DNA of 64,000 nucleotides, from NCBI GenBank assembly GCA_963920705.1, contig OY987225.1, positions 31,714,458 through 31,778,457 on the forward strand, in the 5' to 3' direction. Source of the stretch: Odiellus spinosus (Eukaryota > Arthropoda > Arachnida > Opiliones > Phalangiidae). Each line of letters starts with the position of its first letter. Position 1 is the stretch's first letter. The position numbers and the translations under genes are program-made. Positions 49,105 to 60,731 of this stretch are shown here, piece after piece. The notes below the pieces were generated by a model. The model did not search any database. It was not told the DNA's origin and saw only the letters and a program-made list of their open reading frames with translations.

Positions 49105-50672
49105 AGGGAGAATGCAACCTAATTACAAGTGATTTTTTATCGATTCCTTATCGTTTAAATAGGCCTAATCCACCGATAAAAAGTTTACAATACAAATATT
49201 AAACTAGAAATAAATTTAAAACTTACCCTGAAAATAGGCTTAGGGGGATTCATGGAGATCCTAAATCGCGTCCGTGTAAGGTCTAGCGACCAATGAGCAA
49301 AGGCCCGTCGTTCACGCGAGATCTCCACGAGACTTACGTCGCGCGCGATTGGTCGCTAGACCTTACACGCGAGGAAATCTGGGGTTCGATTCTACAACTG
49401 TCCTTACGAGGTGTATGGATAATTTTTTATCCTTAAAACACGGATTAGTCCTTATATAGACCTCAATGTCGGTATTCTAGGAGCGTCCTTAGCAAAAATT
49501 ATCCTGACTAAGGACAAAATAAAGTCCTTATGATAAGGTGAGGGTTAGACCTCACCTTAGAGGTCTAAGGACCGAAAATCATCCTTATTTTTTAAACATT
49601 TTAAAGATGGCCGCCATCGTAGCTCAGTGGAAATTTTTCGTTTAGCCGCTTAAGCCGACGGAGAAGAATTAGACGAGATTTAAGGCGTCAAAGAGTCGTA
49701 AGGGATCGATTACGAGCTTCTGAATTAAATAATTATCAATTTAAGCAATAATTTAGGGCTAAAAATGATAGCGCGTACCTATTATGGGATAGGTTAGCCG
49801 ATCGCCTATCACGCTCTAGCTATTCCCGTAGACATTGAAGTAGGTTTGTTGCATGGTTTGTTAATCGATTTTTACTAATTTTGCGTGCTTATTTATTTTT
49901 TGATAGCCTTAAGATTTAGGTTTTGTTTCTTTCGATTTCCAGCTAGTCCAATTCTAAGAACTAAGTTGTCTATCATGTCAATGCCTGCGTAACAATAACA
50001 TAGGCATAGATCATGTACTTAATTGTTTGGTGAAAGTGGCCGTATAAAGCGTCCACTTACCAATTTCGATTGCATTTCTAAAAAATCTAGTACTTTTTTC
50101 CATTTTTCTGTTGGAAACGTTTCCTAATCTTTTGGCCATAATTATAGTTAAAATCTCTATAAACTGCTATTTCAAAAACAGTCAAAAACTTGTATCGATA
50201 ACCCCCGAACGACTAACCCTAAGCCTCGGCCTAACAAATTATTACACGAAACTCGGTGCTCCTCGCTCGAGAGGCGAATTTTATTCCTCAAAGTTTCATT
50301 GGGTAAGATGTCCGGAAATACGTCACAAGAGAAAATAAGGAGAATTTTTTCTCCTGTCCTTAAATGTAAGGAGTTTTCGTATGGATAGGTGGTGTAGAAT
50401 ACCGTTATTTTTGAAAAACTGAATTTGTCCTTAGACAATCCTTAGGCGGGAAATACGGATTTATCCTTATTGTTTAAATCCTTATATTTAAGGACAGTTG
50501 TAGAATCGAACCCCAGGATCTCCATGAATCCCACTAAGCCTATTTTCAGGGTAAGTTTTAAATTTATTTCTAGTTTAATATTTGTTTGTAAATTTTTTAA
50601 ATAGTGGATTAGGCCAATTTAAACAATAAAGAATCGATAAAAAATCACTTGTTGTTAGGTTGCATCCTCCCT
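49105..50672. mobile_element. Family C element, TTAA-flanked, carrying a nested 1.1-kb element
   Basis: TTAA at 49101-49104 and 50673-50676; ends AGGGAGAATGCAACCT and GGTTGCATCCTCCCT. The left arm contains an inverted repeat on GTAAGGTCTAGCGACCAAT (49290-49308 against 49348-49367). The right arm matches 815-1504. The nested insertion is 49381-50514. Confidence 0.83.
49381..50514. mobile_element. 1134-bp inverted-repeat element with GTCCTTA arrays
   Basis: Terminal repeats GGGGTTCGATTCTACAAC and complement, about 26 bp (CT/AG beyond them also pair). The outer 200 bp at each side are filled with GTCCTTA or TAAGGAC words, perhaps transposase-binding sites. Open frames of 75-88 codons on both strands (50111-50438) show no domain. 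Target duplication unclear. Confidence 0.8.
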
Positions 50673-50676
50673 TTAA

Positions 50677-51122
50677 TAAATTTGATTCTGTCAAAAACTA
50701 AGACTTTTCCTTCGGTGGGAAGGGAGGGTTTAATCTAAATAGTAAATTTATATTTCGCTAATAAAGGCGATAGATATAAGAATCTAAGCGAGGGCGCCGG
50801 AAGGATTTTAACAAAAGAAAAAGATTTTTCCCTGGAATCGACTAGCTCTGGAGAAGGAGTCGACTAATTAAAGAGAAGAACGGTTTATACGAACGAAAGG
50901 ATTAAAACCGAGCAACGTTTCTAGATATTTCCCGCCACGAGGATTAATTTTCGGAGTAGAATTGGGCCCGCTCCCAGGAATTACGAAAATATTTTTAAAA
51001 GCGCTAATATTTTTCCGTGAAAGGTATAAGCCATATATAATTGTTTTCTTAGCTTCGTAAAACAAGAATAATAATTTGTATCAGGAGATCTCAAGATTAG
51101 TTGGCTTTTAAAATTGGATTTT
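50677..51122. other. Spacer
   Basis: Somewhat A-rich; no gene or bounded element seen. Confidence 0.4.
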
Positions 51123-51126
51123 AAAG

Positions 51127-52184
51127 GGAGACACAAATCGAAATAAAATTAATCCAAACTACCAATGGTCTTAAAACCTAATATACAAAATTTTAGTATA
51201 AAAATTTCAACCGTTTTCTCGGGAAGACGATTTGAAAATCGCGTTTAAATTTTCAGAAAAGTGCCAATTTTGTTTCATTCATTTTCATTTTAAGGAAACA
51301 AATCAAGCGATATTTAAGTTTTTTTTCGTGCGTGGGCGCCACTCGTGATGGAGGTCTATTTGAAATAAAAGCCTACACAGTTTCACAATTTGCAATATTT
51401 TGACTTTGGGTATTTTTAAATCCAAATTAAATTGAAAGGTTTTAGGTCTAAAAATGCTTCCGAAACTAAAAGCCCTAAAATTTATATGAAACTATTTTAT
51501 ATATATATAAATATTTCCGCTTTTATTTCGAGTCAAGTATCCAATATCGACATTTATATAAAATATGATTACCCCAAGGTACCTTCAGTCCCGAACGATT
51601 TCAAACTTTCTTCAATTACTAGTTTAAATATAAATATACGCGAAGTTGCCTACCAAAATAGGAGGGTGAAAAGGAAAATTTTTATTTATGTTTTTAATAT
51701 TTAAATTAGACCGCTTAAGCCACTAACTAATGTTAGTTAACTTTAAAATTCTCATAAACTATCAAATTCTAAAGTAAATTTAAGAGTTTGAGGAATATAA
51801 GGCGTAACTAACTTTAATAGAACACATCTTAAGTAAACTATTTCTCAAAACTTCCTAATTAAAAATTTATCAACTTGGTATCATAATTTTACACTTTAAT
51901 GATGTAATTTAAATAAAAAAATTAGGAAAAATTATGATACCATGATACCCTCTTCAGACGAAGCTGTAATTAGTTAGTTTAATTAGATTTAACCTAGGTT
52001 TAAGTAGCCTTTTCTGTTAATTGTGGTTAAACCTCGGTTAAATCTGATTAAACCGGCTAGTTACGCCACGTCTGAAAAGGATATTACATTCGAATTGGGA
52101 AATTTTCTTCGCAAAGAAAAAAATATAAATTCGGCTTAAAAAAAATAATTAAAAATTAAATATATTTTTCGTTTCACTCTCCCT
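51127..52184. mobile_element. Possible 1.06-kb TTAA-flanked element
   Basis: TTAA|AGGGAGACACAAATCG at the left and CGTTTCACTCTCCCT|TTAA at the right; the repeat is strong only over the first 7 bp. It encloses an undomained 90-codon frame (51432-51704) and a family D foldback (51944-52084). The two ends could belong to different elements. Confidence 0.35.
51944..52084. mobile_element. Foldback family D, copy 2
   Basis: CCCTCTTCAGACGAAGC... against ...CCACGTCTGAAAAGG, with the inner AGATTTAACC and GGTTAAATCTGATTAAACC pairing as in copy 1. The left arm has several substitutions. Confidence 0.72.
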
Positions 52185-53087
52185 TTAAAAACAAAAGAAT
52201 CAAATTTTGAGAGAGGGAGCGTGATACACCGAGCAGTACGTTTAGTCATATAATGTTAACGTTTACTTTTCCCAAACAAAATCCAATTTCGGGATAAGAA
52301 ACAAAAAAATATAAAATATCAGCCTCGAAATTCATAAATTTTTAAAGCGAAGAATCAAGAGACAAAAGTATTCTTTATTCCCAAGCCAAGTTTGCTACGA
52401 AAACCGCAAGGTGCCCTATTGTAACTTCACGAAGAAGATCTCCTATCTCAGATTTATACGAACTGAAATCTAAGAATATAATTTAAAACCGGATGTATTC
52501 TATGATTCAAGGTTTAAAGAAAATAAATATATTGTCAGATTCAAAGGTATATAAAACGCGAGCGAGGTTTTTCGGTTTAACCATTTTGATTTTTCGAGAT
52601 CAGTTTGTGTGAACTATTTCCAAACCATATGGGATTAAACAATATGTATTAATCCGCCCTTGATTTGGGTAGTTTACCGATCTATTCGAGAACAAAACCT
52701 ATAGTTTTCCATTGTGAAATAAAGAGGAGAATATATACTCCTTGTTACGTATTTATAAATCGACTTTCGTTTGATTAAAAAAAAATGTAAGCTTATATTT
52801 CTTGAATAATAAATGTTTTTCAACTCAATTCCTGACAAGATATTATTTCTTCTTGTTTACCAGCGTTCCAGGTTTTGATTTAAAACTACGAAATGCGAGT
52901 TATATATTTATTTACTAGATCCACTGTTAAAAAATGAATAAATAATGTATTATTAAATTTAATCCATAATCTATAGAGGTTTTTTTAATTATCGACTGCG
53001 CCCCTAAGACAACGTTAATTACTACAGACTTTAAAACTTAAAGCAAGCAATAATGTTAGGATAACAATATGGGTAAGTACATAAGGA

Positions 53088-53642
53088 AGGCCACACCCCG
53101 AAAGATCAATGGGATTAAGATTCCTTAGAATTTTGAAAAATTAGATTTTTCCGTAGGCCCTGGGGGATAACTATTCAGTAACTAATAGCAAGGAGGATTA
53201 GACAAGGAGAGGAAATGTGGGGCTGCGTTGAGTTAGAGAGAGAAGAGCCAACCTCCCACTCGGGTGGAAAGGGGGGATAGGAAATTCTCGAGGTAAACTG
53301 TTGTCACGTGGTCGCTAGCTAGCGCGTCTCATAAAGGATTCGTTTTACCCACGCGACAACATTTTACCACGAAACGTCTCTACCCCCGTTCTCCCAGAGT
53401 GGGAGTTTAGGCCGACGCAGTAGGAACCGCGCCGTCCCCACATTTCTTCTCCTTGTCTAATCCTCCTTGCTAATAGAAATATTGTCCGAAAGTTTTTTTA
53501 GGATTTTAAATTTTTTAGGGATTTATAAAAAGCTTTGGAAATTTCTCTGAAACTACACCTTTTTGGTCTTTTTTCACATACTAATACATCTTCGGTCAAT
53601 ATAAGAGCCTACACCCATCCCATGGTAGGGAGAGGTGTGGCC
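53088..53642. mobile_element. Short inverted-repeat element hit by a CAAGRAGG MITE
   Basis: GGCCACACC at about 53089 and GGTGTGGCC ending near 53642, with ATGGGA and TCCCAT also pairing inside. The foldback MITE at 53189-53469 lies within. Short ends; outer edges approximate. Confidence 0.45.
53189..53469. mobile_element. CAAGRAGG foldback MITE, copy 8 (TIR type III), TSD ctaatag
   Basis: 281 bp with exact duplications ctaatag (53182-53188 and 53470-53476). Arms CAAGGAGGATTAGACAAGG, with the same single arm mismatch as copy 6. Second CACGTG changed to CACGCG. Confidence 0.95.
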
Positions 53643-54925
53643 AAAAAGAACATAAATTCCCAAGGTAGAATAAATTAAAATTTTATATTTAAAATTAATC
53701 AATATTGAACTCCGTAGTTATGGTTACAATAAGCAAGATAAATATATAACTCATATTTCCGGAGATACAATCTAAACCTATAGATTAATATTAAAAATTT
53801 ACATCTTATAAGGAATTAAATTGAATAAACCAGAAGTTATAATCAGTTTTTCTCAAATATCCCATATAGTAACGGGAATAAAATTGAGATTTTAAAAACA
53901 ATTCAATTTTTTAAGCAATTTTTTTTTATTTAACAGGGAATGATATCCAAATTGGGAGGCATCAAATATCGGCGAAAAATGTGCTATAAAACTCCCAAAG
54001 CCTTCTCTTAACACGTCAAAGAAACGCGACTCTGAATATAATTAATAAACAGAGCTTGAATTTATAAAAGTAGAAGTCGATCTCATTTCAAACTTCAGTA
54101 TATGTAAGCTCAAGTATTACCAGTTTCTTTTCGAAATCAGTTCATACGCAAATAGAAGCCAAACTATAAACGTAATGAAATTTGAATACTTTCGCGCAGT
54201 GAATAATTTATTTGACCTTAAATTTGAAACAAGTACGTAGCGTAGCGTAGAGAAAAACTCCTTTATAGTTCAATGATTAAGTTTCTTAGAATTATAAGTG
54301 GAATATGGCTTCACGCTCGCTGCAAATTCAATGTGAAATAAACTTTTTAAAGGATGGAGACGAAAAAATCGGAAGATGATGCGGGGATTTTTCTTTGAAG
54401 ATTATAAACTATAGTTAGATTCAGTTTGAGATTACGTAACGAAGGAAGAAAGTATCCGATTTATTACGAAGGGATAAATTTCAAGCGTAGTTTTGTACGC
54501 GTTGAAATCTTGAAAGGTTACGTACTATAGTTATATATTATATATATAAGCGTAGGAGAGGAGCTCGCGACTAAAGGAAAAAGGCTTTGAACTCGGCAAA
54601 ATGACAATTTATTAGGAGCGGCATTATTAGGAAAAGGTTTTTGATTAATTGGATATTAAATCACACGAGGTTTGGCGTCCGAACGAGAGAAAGAGAGAGA
54701 GAGAGAGGAAGGAAGGATTTTATCCCAACAGTTCCGCAGCCTCCTCTCAACATCTTTGAAATATCAAAGGAGAAAATAGGAATCTCATATAGCGTATAGG
54801 GGATTTAAACCCAGAAGGGGTATTTGAGGGAGGGGTAGATAATTTCGAGCTAAGGCCAAATCGTTTCCTGAAAATGTCTTTCAATAGATTTTGGTGCTGT
54901 AACTTTTTTTAAATTTAAGTAATAT
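53643..54925. other. AT-rich spacer
   Basis: GA microsatellite at about 54683-54710. No coding pattern seen. Confidence 0.4.
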
Positions 54926-55410
54926 AATATATAATAATGTATAATAATGAGTAATAATGTATAATAATGAGTAATAATGTATAATAATGAGTAATAATGT
55001 ATAATAATGAGTAATAATGAATAATAATGAATAATAATGAATAATAATGAATAATAATGAATAATAATGAATAATAATGTATAATAATGAATAATAATGA
55101 ATAATAATGAATAATAATGAATAATAATGAATAATAATGAATAATAATGTATAATAATGAATAATAATGTATAATAATGTATAATAATGTATAATAATGT
55201 ATAATAATGTATAATAATGTATAATAATGTATAATAATGTATAATAATGTATAATAATGTATAATAATGTATAATAATGTATAATAATGAATAATAATGA
55301 ATAATAATGAATAATAATGAAAAATAATGAATAATAATGAAAAATAATGTATAATAATGAAAAATAATGTATAGTAATGAAAAATAGTGTATTTAATGTA
55401 TATAATAATA
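54926..55410. repeat. 10-bp AT-rich tandem array, about 48 units
   Basis: Unit ATAATAATG plus T, A or AG. Variants occur in blocks: alternating GTATAATAATGA/GTAATAATG at the start, a run of ATG-A units, a run of ATG-T units (55160-55285), then AAAATAATG units at the end. Confidence 0.95.
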
Positions 55411-55842
55411 ATATAATGCTTACATTTTATACGAATCAGTTTCTTAAACTTAAATCACCTAGAAAATTACAGTAATATTATTTTAAATGCGGAAATTCCG
55501 GTTTCAAAAGCTTCAAAATTCTTATTTCTAACTAAACAACCCCTTTACACTAGTGAACTTAGACATGAAAATTACATAAACATGTCCTTAAAAACGTCAA
55601 ACACGAATAACTTTTGAAAAGTAGACTTCCAGATTATTTAAAACGTTAAACTTTGACCTACATGTATTTGAGCAATTAAATCCCAAAAGTTTCAAATTAT
55701 AAATTATCATTTTGGTAAATTTATTAGAACAAACCGTATATTATAATTATTCTAGTAACTTGACGCGTAAATTAATAGGATAAATTACTGATTTAGAACT
55801 TTACCTACAAAGCTATGTTCAGTTTCTGCTCGAAATCTATAT

Positions 55843-56135
55843 CAAGAAGGATCAGATAAGGAGAGGAAAAGTGGGAACGGCGCGGCTCCTACTGCGTCGG
55901 CCTAAACTCCCACTCTGGGAGAACAGGGGACAGACGGGGGTAGAGATGCTTCGTGGTAAATTGTTGTCACGTGGGTAAAACGAATCCTTTATGAGACGCG
56001 CTAGCTAGCGACCACGTGACAACAGTTTACCTCGAGAATTTCCTATCCCCCCCTTTCCACCCGAGTGGGAGGTTGGCTCTTCTCTCTCTAACTCAACGCA
56101 GCCCCACTTTTCCTCTCCTTATCTGATCCTTCTTG
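55843..56135. mobile_element. CAAGRAGG foldback MITE, copy 9 (TIR type II), TSD tctatat
   Basis: 293 bp with exact duplications tctatat (55836-55842 and 56136-56142). Arms CAAGAAGGATCAGATAAGG, matching except at the inner edge. Shares the extra GGGGACAGACGG stretch with copy 2 and is in inverse orientation to it. Both CACGTG sites intact. Confidence 0.95.
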
Positions 56136-56142
56136 TCTATAT

Positions 56143-56950
56143 GCCCTATAAGATTAGACAAATTACAAAACGACATTCACTCATCGACCCTCATTCAGTA
56201 AACTATAAATACAAATCTCTCAAGAGAGAGTGAGAGGAAAAGGGTGAAGACGATAAAACGATTGGTTCCTTCACCCTCCTCTATCCGAATCATGTTAAAA
56301 ATTCAATTGGTACGAAACAAGTCTCATCATTACACAGATTAAAATATCAAACCTGATAAGGAAGTCTTAACTTCGAAACGTTGTCGGGCAACACAATAAA
56401 AGTTTTTTTTTTTTATTATTATTAATCAAGCGCAGTGTTTCCTTGTCGAAAGATAGTATAGTTATAATAAATCAAACCTTACGTTGAGATTGAGAAAAGA
56501 CAATGACTTTGTTCTTACTGAAATCTCACTCTGATTCTAAAGTGGGTCACTGAAGCTGACAATGAAAGATGGTGAAATAATAGATTCAACTCTTTCCCCC
56601 AAAAAAAGAGTCGTGAATTAAAAAGAGTTACGCCTCAAAAATAAGAATATATTTTCCCCAATGGTCCAAAACCAAAGGAGGAGCAAAAAACAAACACATT
56701 GCTAGCAAGAGCGCCCTCAAAAGTAAAACGAAAATAACCTTTAAAGTGAAGATGAAATGAAATTATTGTTTTAACATAATACTTCGATTTGACAAATTGT
56801 TTTTAAACCAAAAGACATTACTATCCTCTATTTGCAGAGACCTTTGAAACACTAGATATTCGCCGTCGTCTGCTAAATGATCTTGCCTTACTAATGATGT
56901 CATAGACGAGATTGGAGGATAATAATCTGCACTTTCATATCAATTAAAGA
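56143..56950. other. AT-rich spacer
   Basis: T run near 56403-56413. No gene or element recognised before the candidate promoter at 56953. Confidence 0.35.
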
Positions 56951-56952
56951 GA

Positions 56953-57030
56953 CCAATCACAGAGGAAAGGAATGCACACATGGGAGACCATATTATATAA
57001 GCAGACGACATTGACGATAACCATCAGTGA
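56953..57030 (+). promoter_or_regulatory. Candidate core promoter: CCAAT, TATA box and TCAGT initiator
   Basis: CCAAT at 56953-56957, TATATAA at 56994-57000 and TCAGT at 57024-57028. Taking the A of TCAGT (57026) as +1, TATA starts at -32 and CCAAT at about -73, which is canonical arthropod spacing. No convincing coding exon follows; the first ATG downstream with a frame gives only 22 codons (57110-57178). Chance occurrence in AT-rich DNA is possible. Confidence 0.3.
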
Positions 57031-58445
57031 AAGAAACGTTTCAAGTTGCTCTTACAGCAGATCATATTTAAGTCACGTGGTTTTAATCCAAAGGGGTCTT
57101 GTTCACGAGATGAAAGAAATATGGCGACGCGATCCGATCGAGGCAACCAATCACAGCCTTGGTTTTAACCTTTCTTAGTTTGACAATAATTGAAAATGTT
57201 AAATATATCAGATATTTACATTCCATCGCCCCTTTAGAAGAGAAGTTTTCTCAATTCTCGAGAGTAAAAAAGTCTAGGAATATATTGTTAAGTCTGGTCA
57301 CTTAATAAAAACACCAAAAGCAATCTATTTCCTGAGAGGAAAGGCCTCGCGCCACCACGCACCCCACCCTCGCGATATTGATCGAAAGAGAGTCGAAAAG
57401 AAGCATTCGGCTATAAGGGTGTACAGCACCGTGGGCGAAATAGATTTTTATCGAATAAGGGCTAGATACGAATGTCAGAACAGCGCACGAACCCCAAAAG
57501 AGTCCCGGATACGAGTCCTTAAAGGCCCAAAAAAAAAACCTTATATCATGTGACTCGTGTCCATCGAAATAGAGCCATTAACGCTCGCCATTATAGCCCT
57601 AGAACAGTGTTCTCCTCATTTCATGTCTTTTGCTACATAAATATTTTCTTAATTGACGCAAAAAAAATGACAGTAATATTTTTCCCACGATCTCGTGTAA
57701 TATATTATTAATATTAAATTTTTGTGTTAATCCTCGTAACATATTAAAAAAGTCATTTTTCTCATTTTCATTAACCCTTTAAATTGAACCAAAATATAGT
57801 TAGTTTCATATAGACTTGTCATTAATATTCAATATCTAAGAAATCCTTAATAGGGAGATGACGAAAATAGCCTATTTTTGTTCGTGCTACCAATTCGTAG
57901 TGAAATATACTATAAATATATGAGATTGGGTATTTTTTTAACCGGTCATTCTGATCCTACCTCGCCTCACTCTCTCAGTCTGCTCTGTCGATCGTAGCCA
58001 CGAGATACGATGAAGATAAACGTTTCGAGAGGATCCTACTCATTTTTCACCTTTAATAGACTAGATTCCTAACCCGTTCCTCCGTCCTTAAGTCGACTGA
58101 CTATGCAACGAATAAAGGAAGAGATATAAGAGGATTTTTTTCTCCTATAGCTATATATATCCAAAGGCGATGGCGATCATCATCGAATAATAACTATTAT
58201 CAACGTATAAAAATTTATAGGAATTTTCTCTTTACTTTTAAAAAAACGCCAACGACATTTTCAGTAAATATATGATCGGATTTCACAACACCCTTTATAT
58301 CTGTTATTTTTCTTCGTATGTATTAATAAATATCGGGTTTATTTCAGATATCGAAAACAAAATTTAAGTCTCAAATATAAACTTATTTCTAGCCAAATTA
58401 TCGTGCTGATAGATTTTGCAATACCACCTTGAGAATGAAAATGAT
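57031..58445. other. Spacer downstream of the candidate promoter
   Basis: A second CCAAT word (57149) and several short frames, none with a domain. If a transcript starts at 57026 its product is not recognisable within this stretch. Confidence 0.3.
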
Positions 58446-58452
58446 GTTGGAT

Positions 58453-58706
58453 CATGGGCCAAGAAACGATAAATCCAGGACATGACTCTAGCGTCTACTA
58501 AAAGAAACAGGCTACGTCATCACCGTACCGTGATGACGCGTTTTTTGGGATCAAGTTTGTACAGTCAAAGGTATGGCGTTTTGGGAACAAAGTGACGTCA
58601 TATGACGTCACACGCTGTACGAAGGCTGTTTGTTTGGCCGACCGAGAATTTTATTCCCTCAAACGGGGAAGAGTCATGTCCTGGATTTATCTTTTCTTGG
58701 CCCATG
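58453..58706. mobile_element. 254-bp MITE (CATGGGCCAAG ends), 7-bp TSD gttggat
   Basis: Exact duplications gttggat (58446-58452 and 58707-58713). Terminal repeats CATGGGCCAAGAAACG..., about 37 bp with two mismatches. The interior has two TGACGTCA octamers as a perfect palindrome (58593-58610) and TTTGTACAGTCAAAGG. Single copy here. Confidence 0.9.
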
Positions 58707-58713
58707 GTTGGAT

Positions 58714-59545
58714 CAAGGGTGGGATTTGAACCATAATGGCACGTGACTAAAGCATGGTTGAGGATAGATCAGCTTCACGTAGACGTATACGTTTTAGGTA
58801 TAATAATTCAAAACTTGTCTAACTTTCTCCTAAATTATAATTCGGCCTTTTCGGCTTTCATACATTTTCCAAAAACAGCTAAAATATATCTCTCGAAATA
58901 CTAAAGGGGATTAATTTGGTTATAGACTAGGAAACCTAAAACGCTACATCTACTTAATAGGAGACGTTTACTAATGTCTACATCGAGGCTAATGTGGCGT
59001 AAGATTATTGTGACAATTCTATCCGGCGTGATGTCACGCCCCGCTTTGTACAGGCGAGAACACTAAACTTCTAGACGTTTAATCACGTCATTTCCCTTCC
59101 GAGCCAACTGCTATATAGCTTAAAGACCCTCCCCCTATACCAATGAATATTAAATGACTATACACGGCGCGGTACATTTGAATAATTAGAAGCATTTCAA
59201 GATATTCTACGCTATCTATATCTATAGTATTTAGATAATAATATTTTATAAACGCACGGATGGTGAAAAAATATAATAAATATAATTTCATGATAAAATT
59301 GTATAGATCATGCAGTAATTGATAAATAAGAATAGAAATCAATAATGAATCCAATTTAGAAGGAAAAACAAGACTATTCCACCGGAATTCGGGTTATAAT
59401 GGATTCTCTTGGGACAAAACCTATATAACCTCTCACAAAAATCGATTAACAGCGCAATTTTAATATAATGAAGAGAAAACTTTGAATTATATATCGAGTT
59501 ACAGCCTTTATAAGGTTTATAATATATATATTTAACCCTCTGACA
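58714..59545. other. AT-rich spacer
   Basis: An 88-codon minus-strand frame (59088-59354) is rich in Ile, Leu and Tyr, as expected of chance frames in AT-rich DNA. No gene recognised. Confidence 0.35.
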
Positions 59546-60684
59546 TACACTGTAAAAAATGAAGGTATTTTTGGGGTCGTTTTAAACGCCTTAAAAGGTA
59601 CTTTTAATGGAAAAACACCTCAAGGTATTTATTAGTACTACCGATGGCGCTTAAACACACCCTAAGAATTTTTAAGGGTTCTTTTCAATACCATTAGGGT
59701 ATTTTCGACTTCCGAAGGGTATTTAATGAGTAAAGAAGGTCTTTTTTAAAACCCCAAAAGGTATTATCGAACCAAGCTCGTGAAATTTTTTTCCTAAGCC
59801 TACTTTTGTCAAATTAGGCTTAACAATCGGAAACCCCGCGAAATGAAAACTACGCTGGAAATTTTATTTCAAAATCATTGTAAGTCTTATTATACATATT
59901 GTTGATATTAATGTTTTATTGGGATCTTAATTGGAGAAAAGTAAAATATCTAATGTCATTAATAGAAGGTAAACTAAAACAAGCGCCCCAAGGTTTAAAT
60001 TGTATTTTTGTGGATACAAATGTTAACGCTCAGGAGACTAGAACCCAGCGAAATATCTCTAGCAACCTTGACGAGAGAATAACGCTTCGTGCCGCGTCAC
60101 TTTTTGGCGGAGGTGATATCTATCTCTGAGTGAGTAACAAACGAGTGGAAGCTTGTACCTAGCGCACAATAAGCGGTAAGCGCGTTAGAACGGGAAAACG
60201 GGCAGTCTCTTTCACCTCCCTCGTTTAAGTATTCTCTCTGTTTTTCTTGAGCCATCAATTTAGGCGCAAGCTTAACTTGTATTTAACTCTTTGAAATCGA
60301 AGGTTGCTGAAACGCAGATTGAAAGGTAGGCATATCTATTAATTTATATATGTTATAAATCTTCATGATTTTCCAAATTTCAAGTTTCGAACATATGCAA
60401 TAATTCCTTCACGAGTATGTTAGCTGCTTAGCATAATCCTATCAAGCTTAAGCCTTTGCTAGTTATTTCAACTTGAAGGAGTGAAGGACTCTTATTTTTT
60501 CAGGAACAAACTGAATGTGATTCTGATATAACAGAAAAGGGAAAGTTTATTCTGCCGATCACTGTCCTAAAAGATAGAATAACATGGTATGGAGAAGGTT
60601 TTTAACAACCATTAGGTACGGTTTAAACATGATTTAAGTGGATAAACAGGAATCCTGATATGACAACATAAGACACACCTCAGG

Positions 60685-60731
60685 GTCGTTCAGTAACTGT
60701 CCCACACTCTAACCAACTGAGCTACCAAGGC
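60685..60731 (-). ncRNA. tRNA-like 5' half (A box), probably SINE-derived
   Basis: On the minus strand GCCTTGGTAGCTCAGTTGG followed by TTAGAGTG forms an acceptor 5' strand, a D-stem and a perfect RNA polymerase III A box. No anticodon arm, B box or 3' acceptor strand of a working tRNA follows. A tRNA-headed SINE remnant is the likeliest reading. Confidence 0.45.

Noticed and set aside
51432-51704. 90-codon frame inside a possible TTAA element, considered as a transposase remnant
   Set aside because: No catalytic motif or zinc finger is visible and the composition is typical of chance AT-rich frames.
60685-60731. Functional tRNA gene on the minus strand
   Set aside because: Only the 5' half fits; no anticodon stem, T-arm B box or 3' acceptor strand follows.
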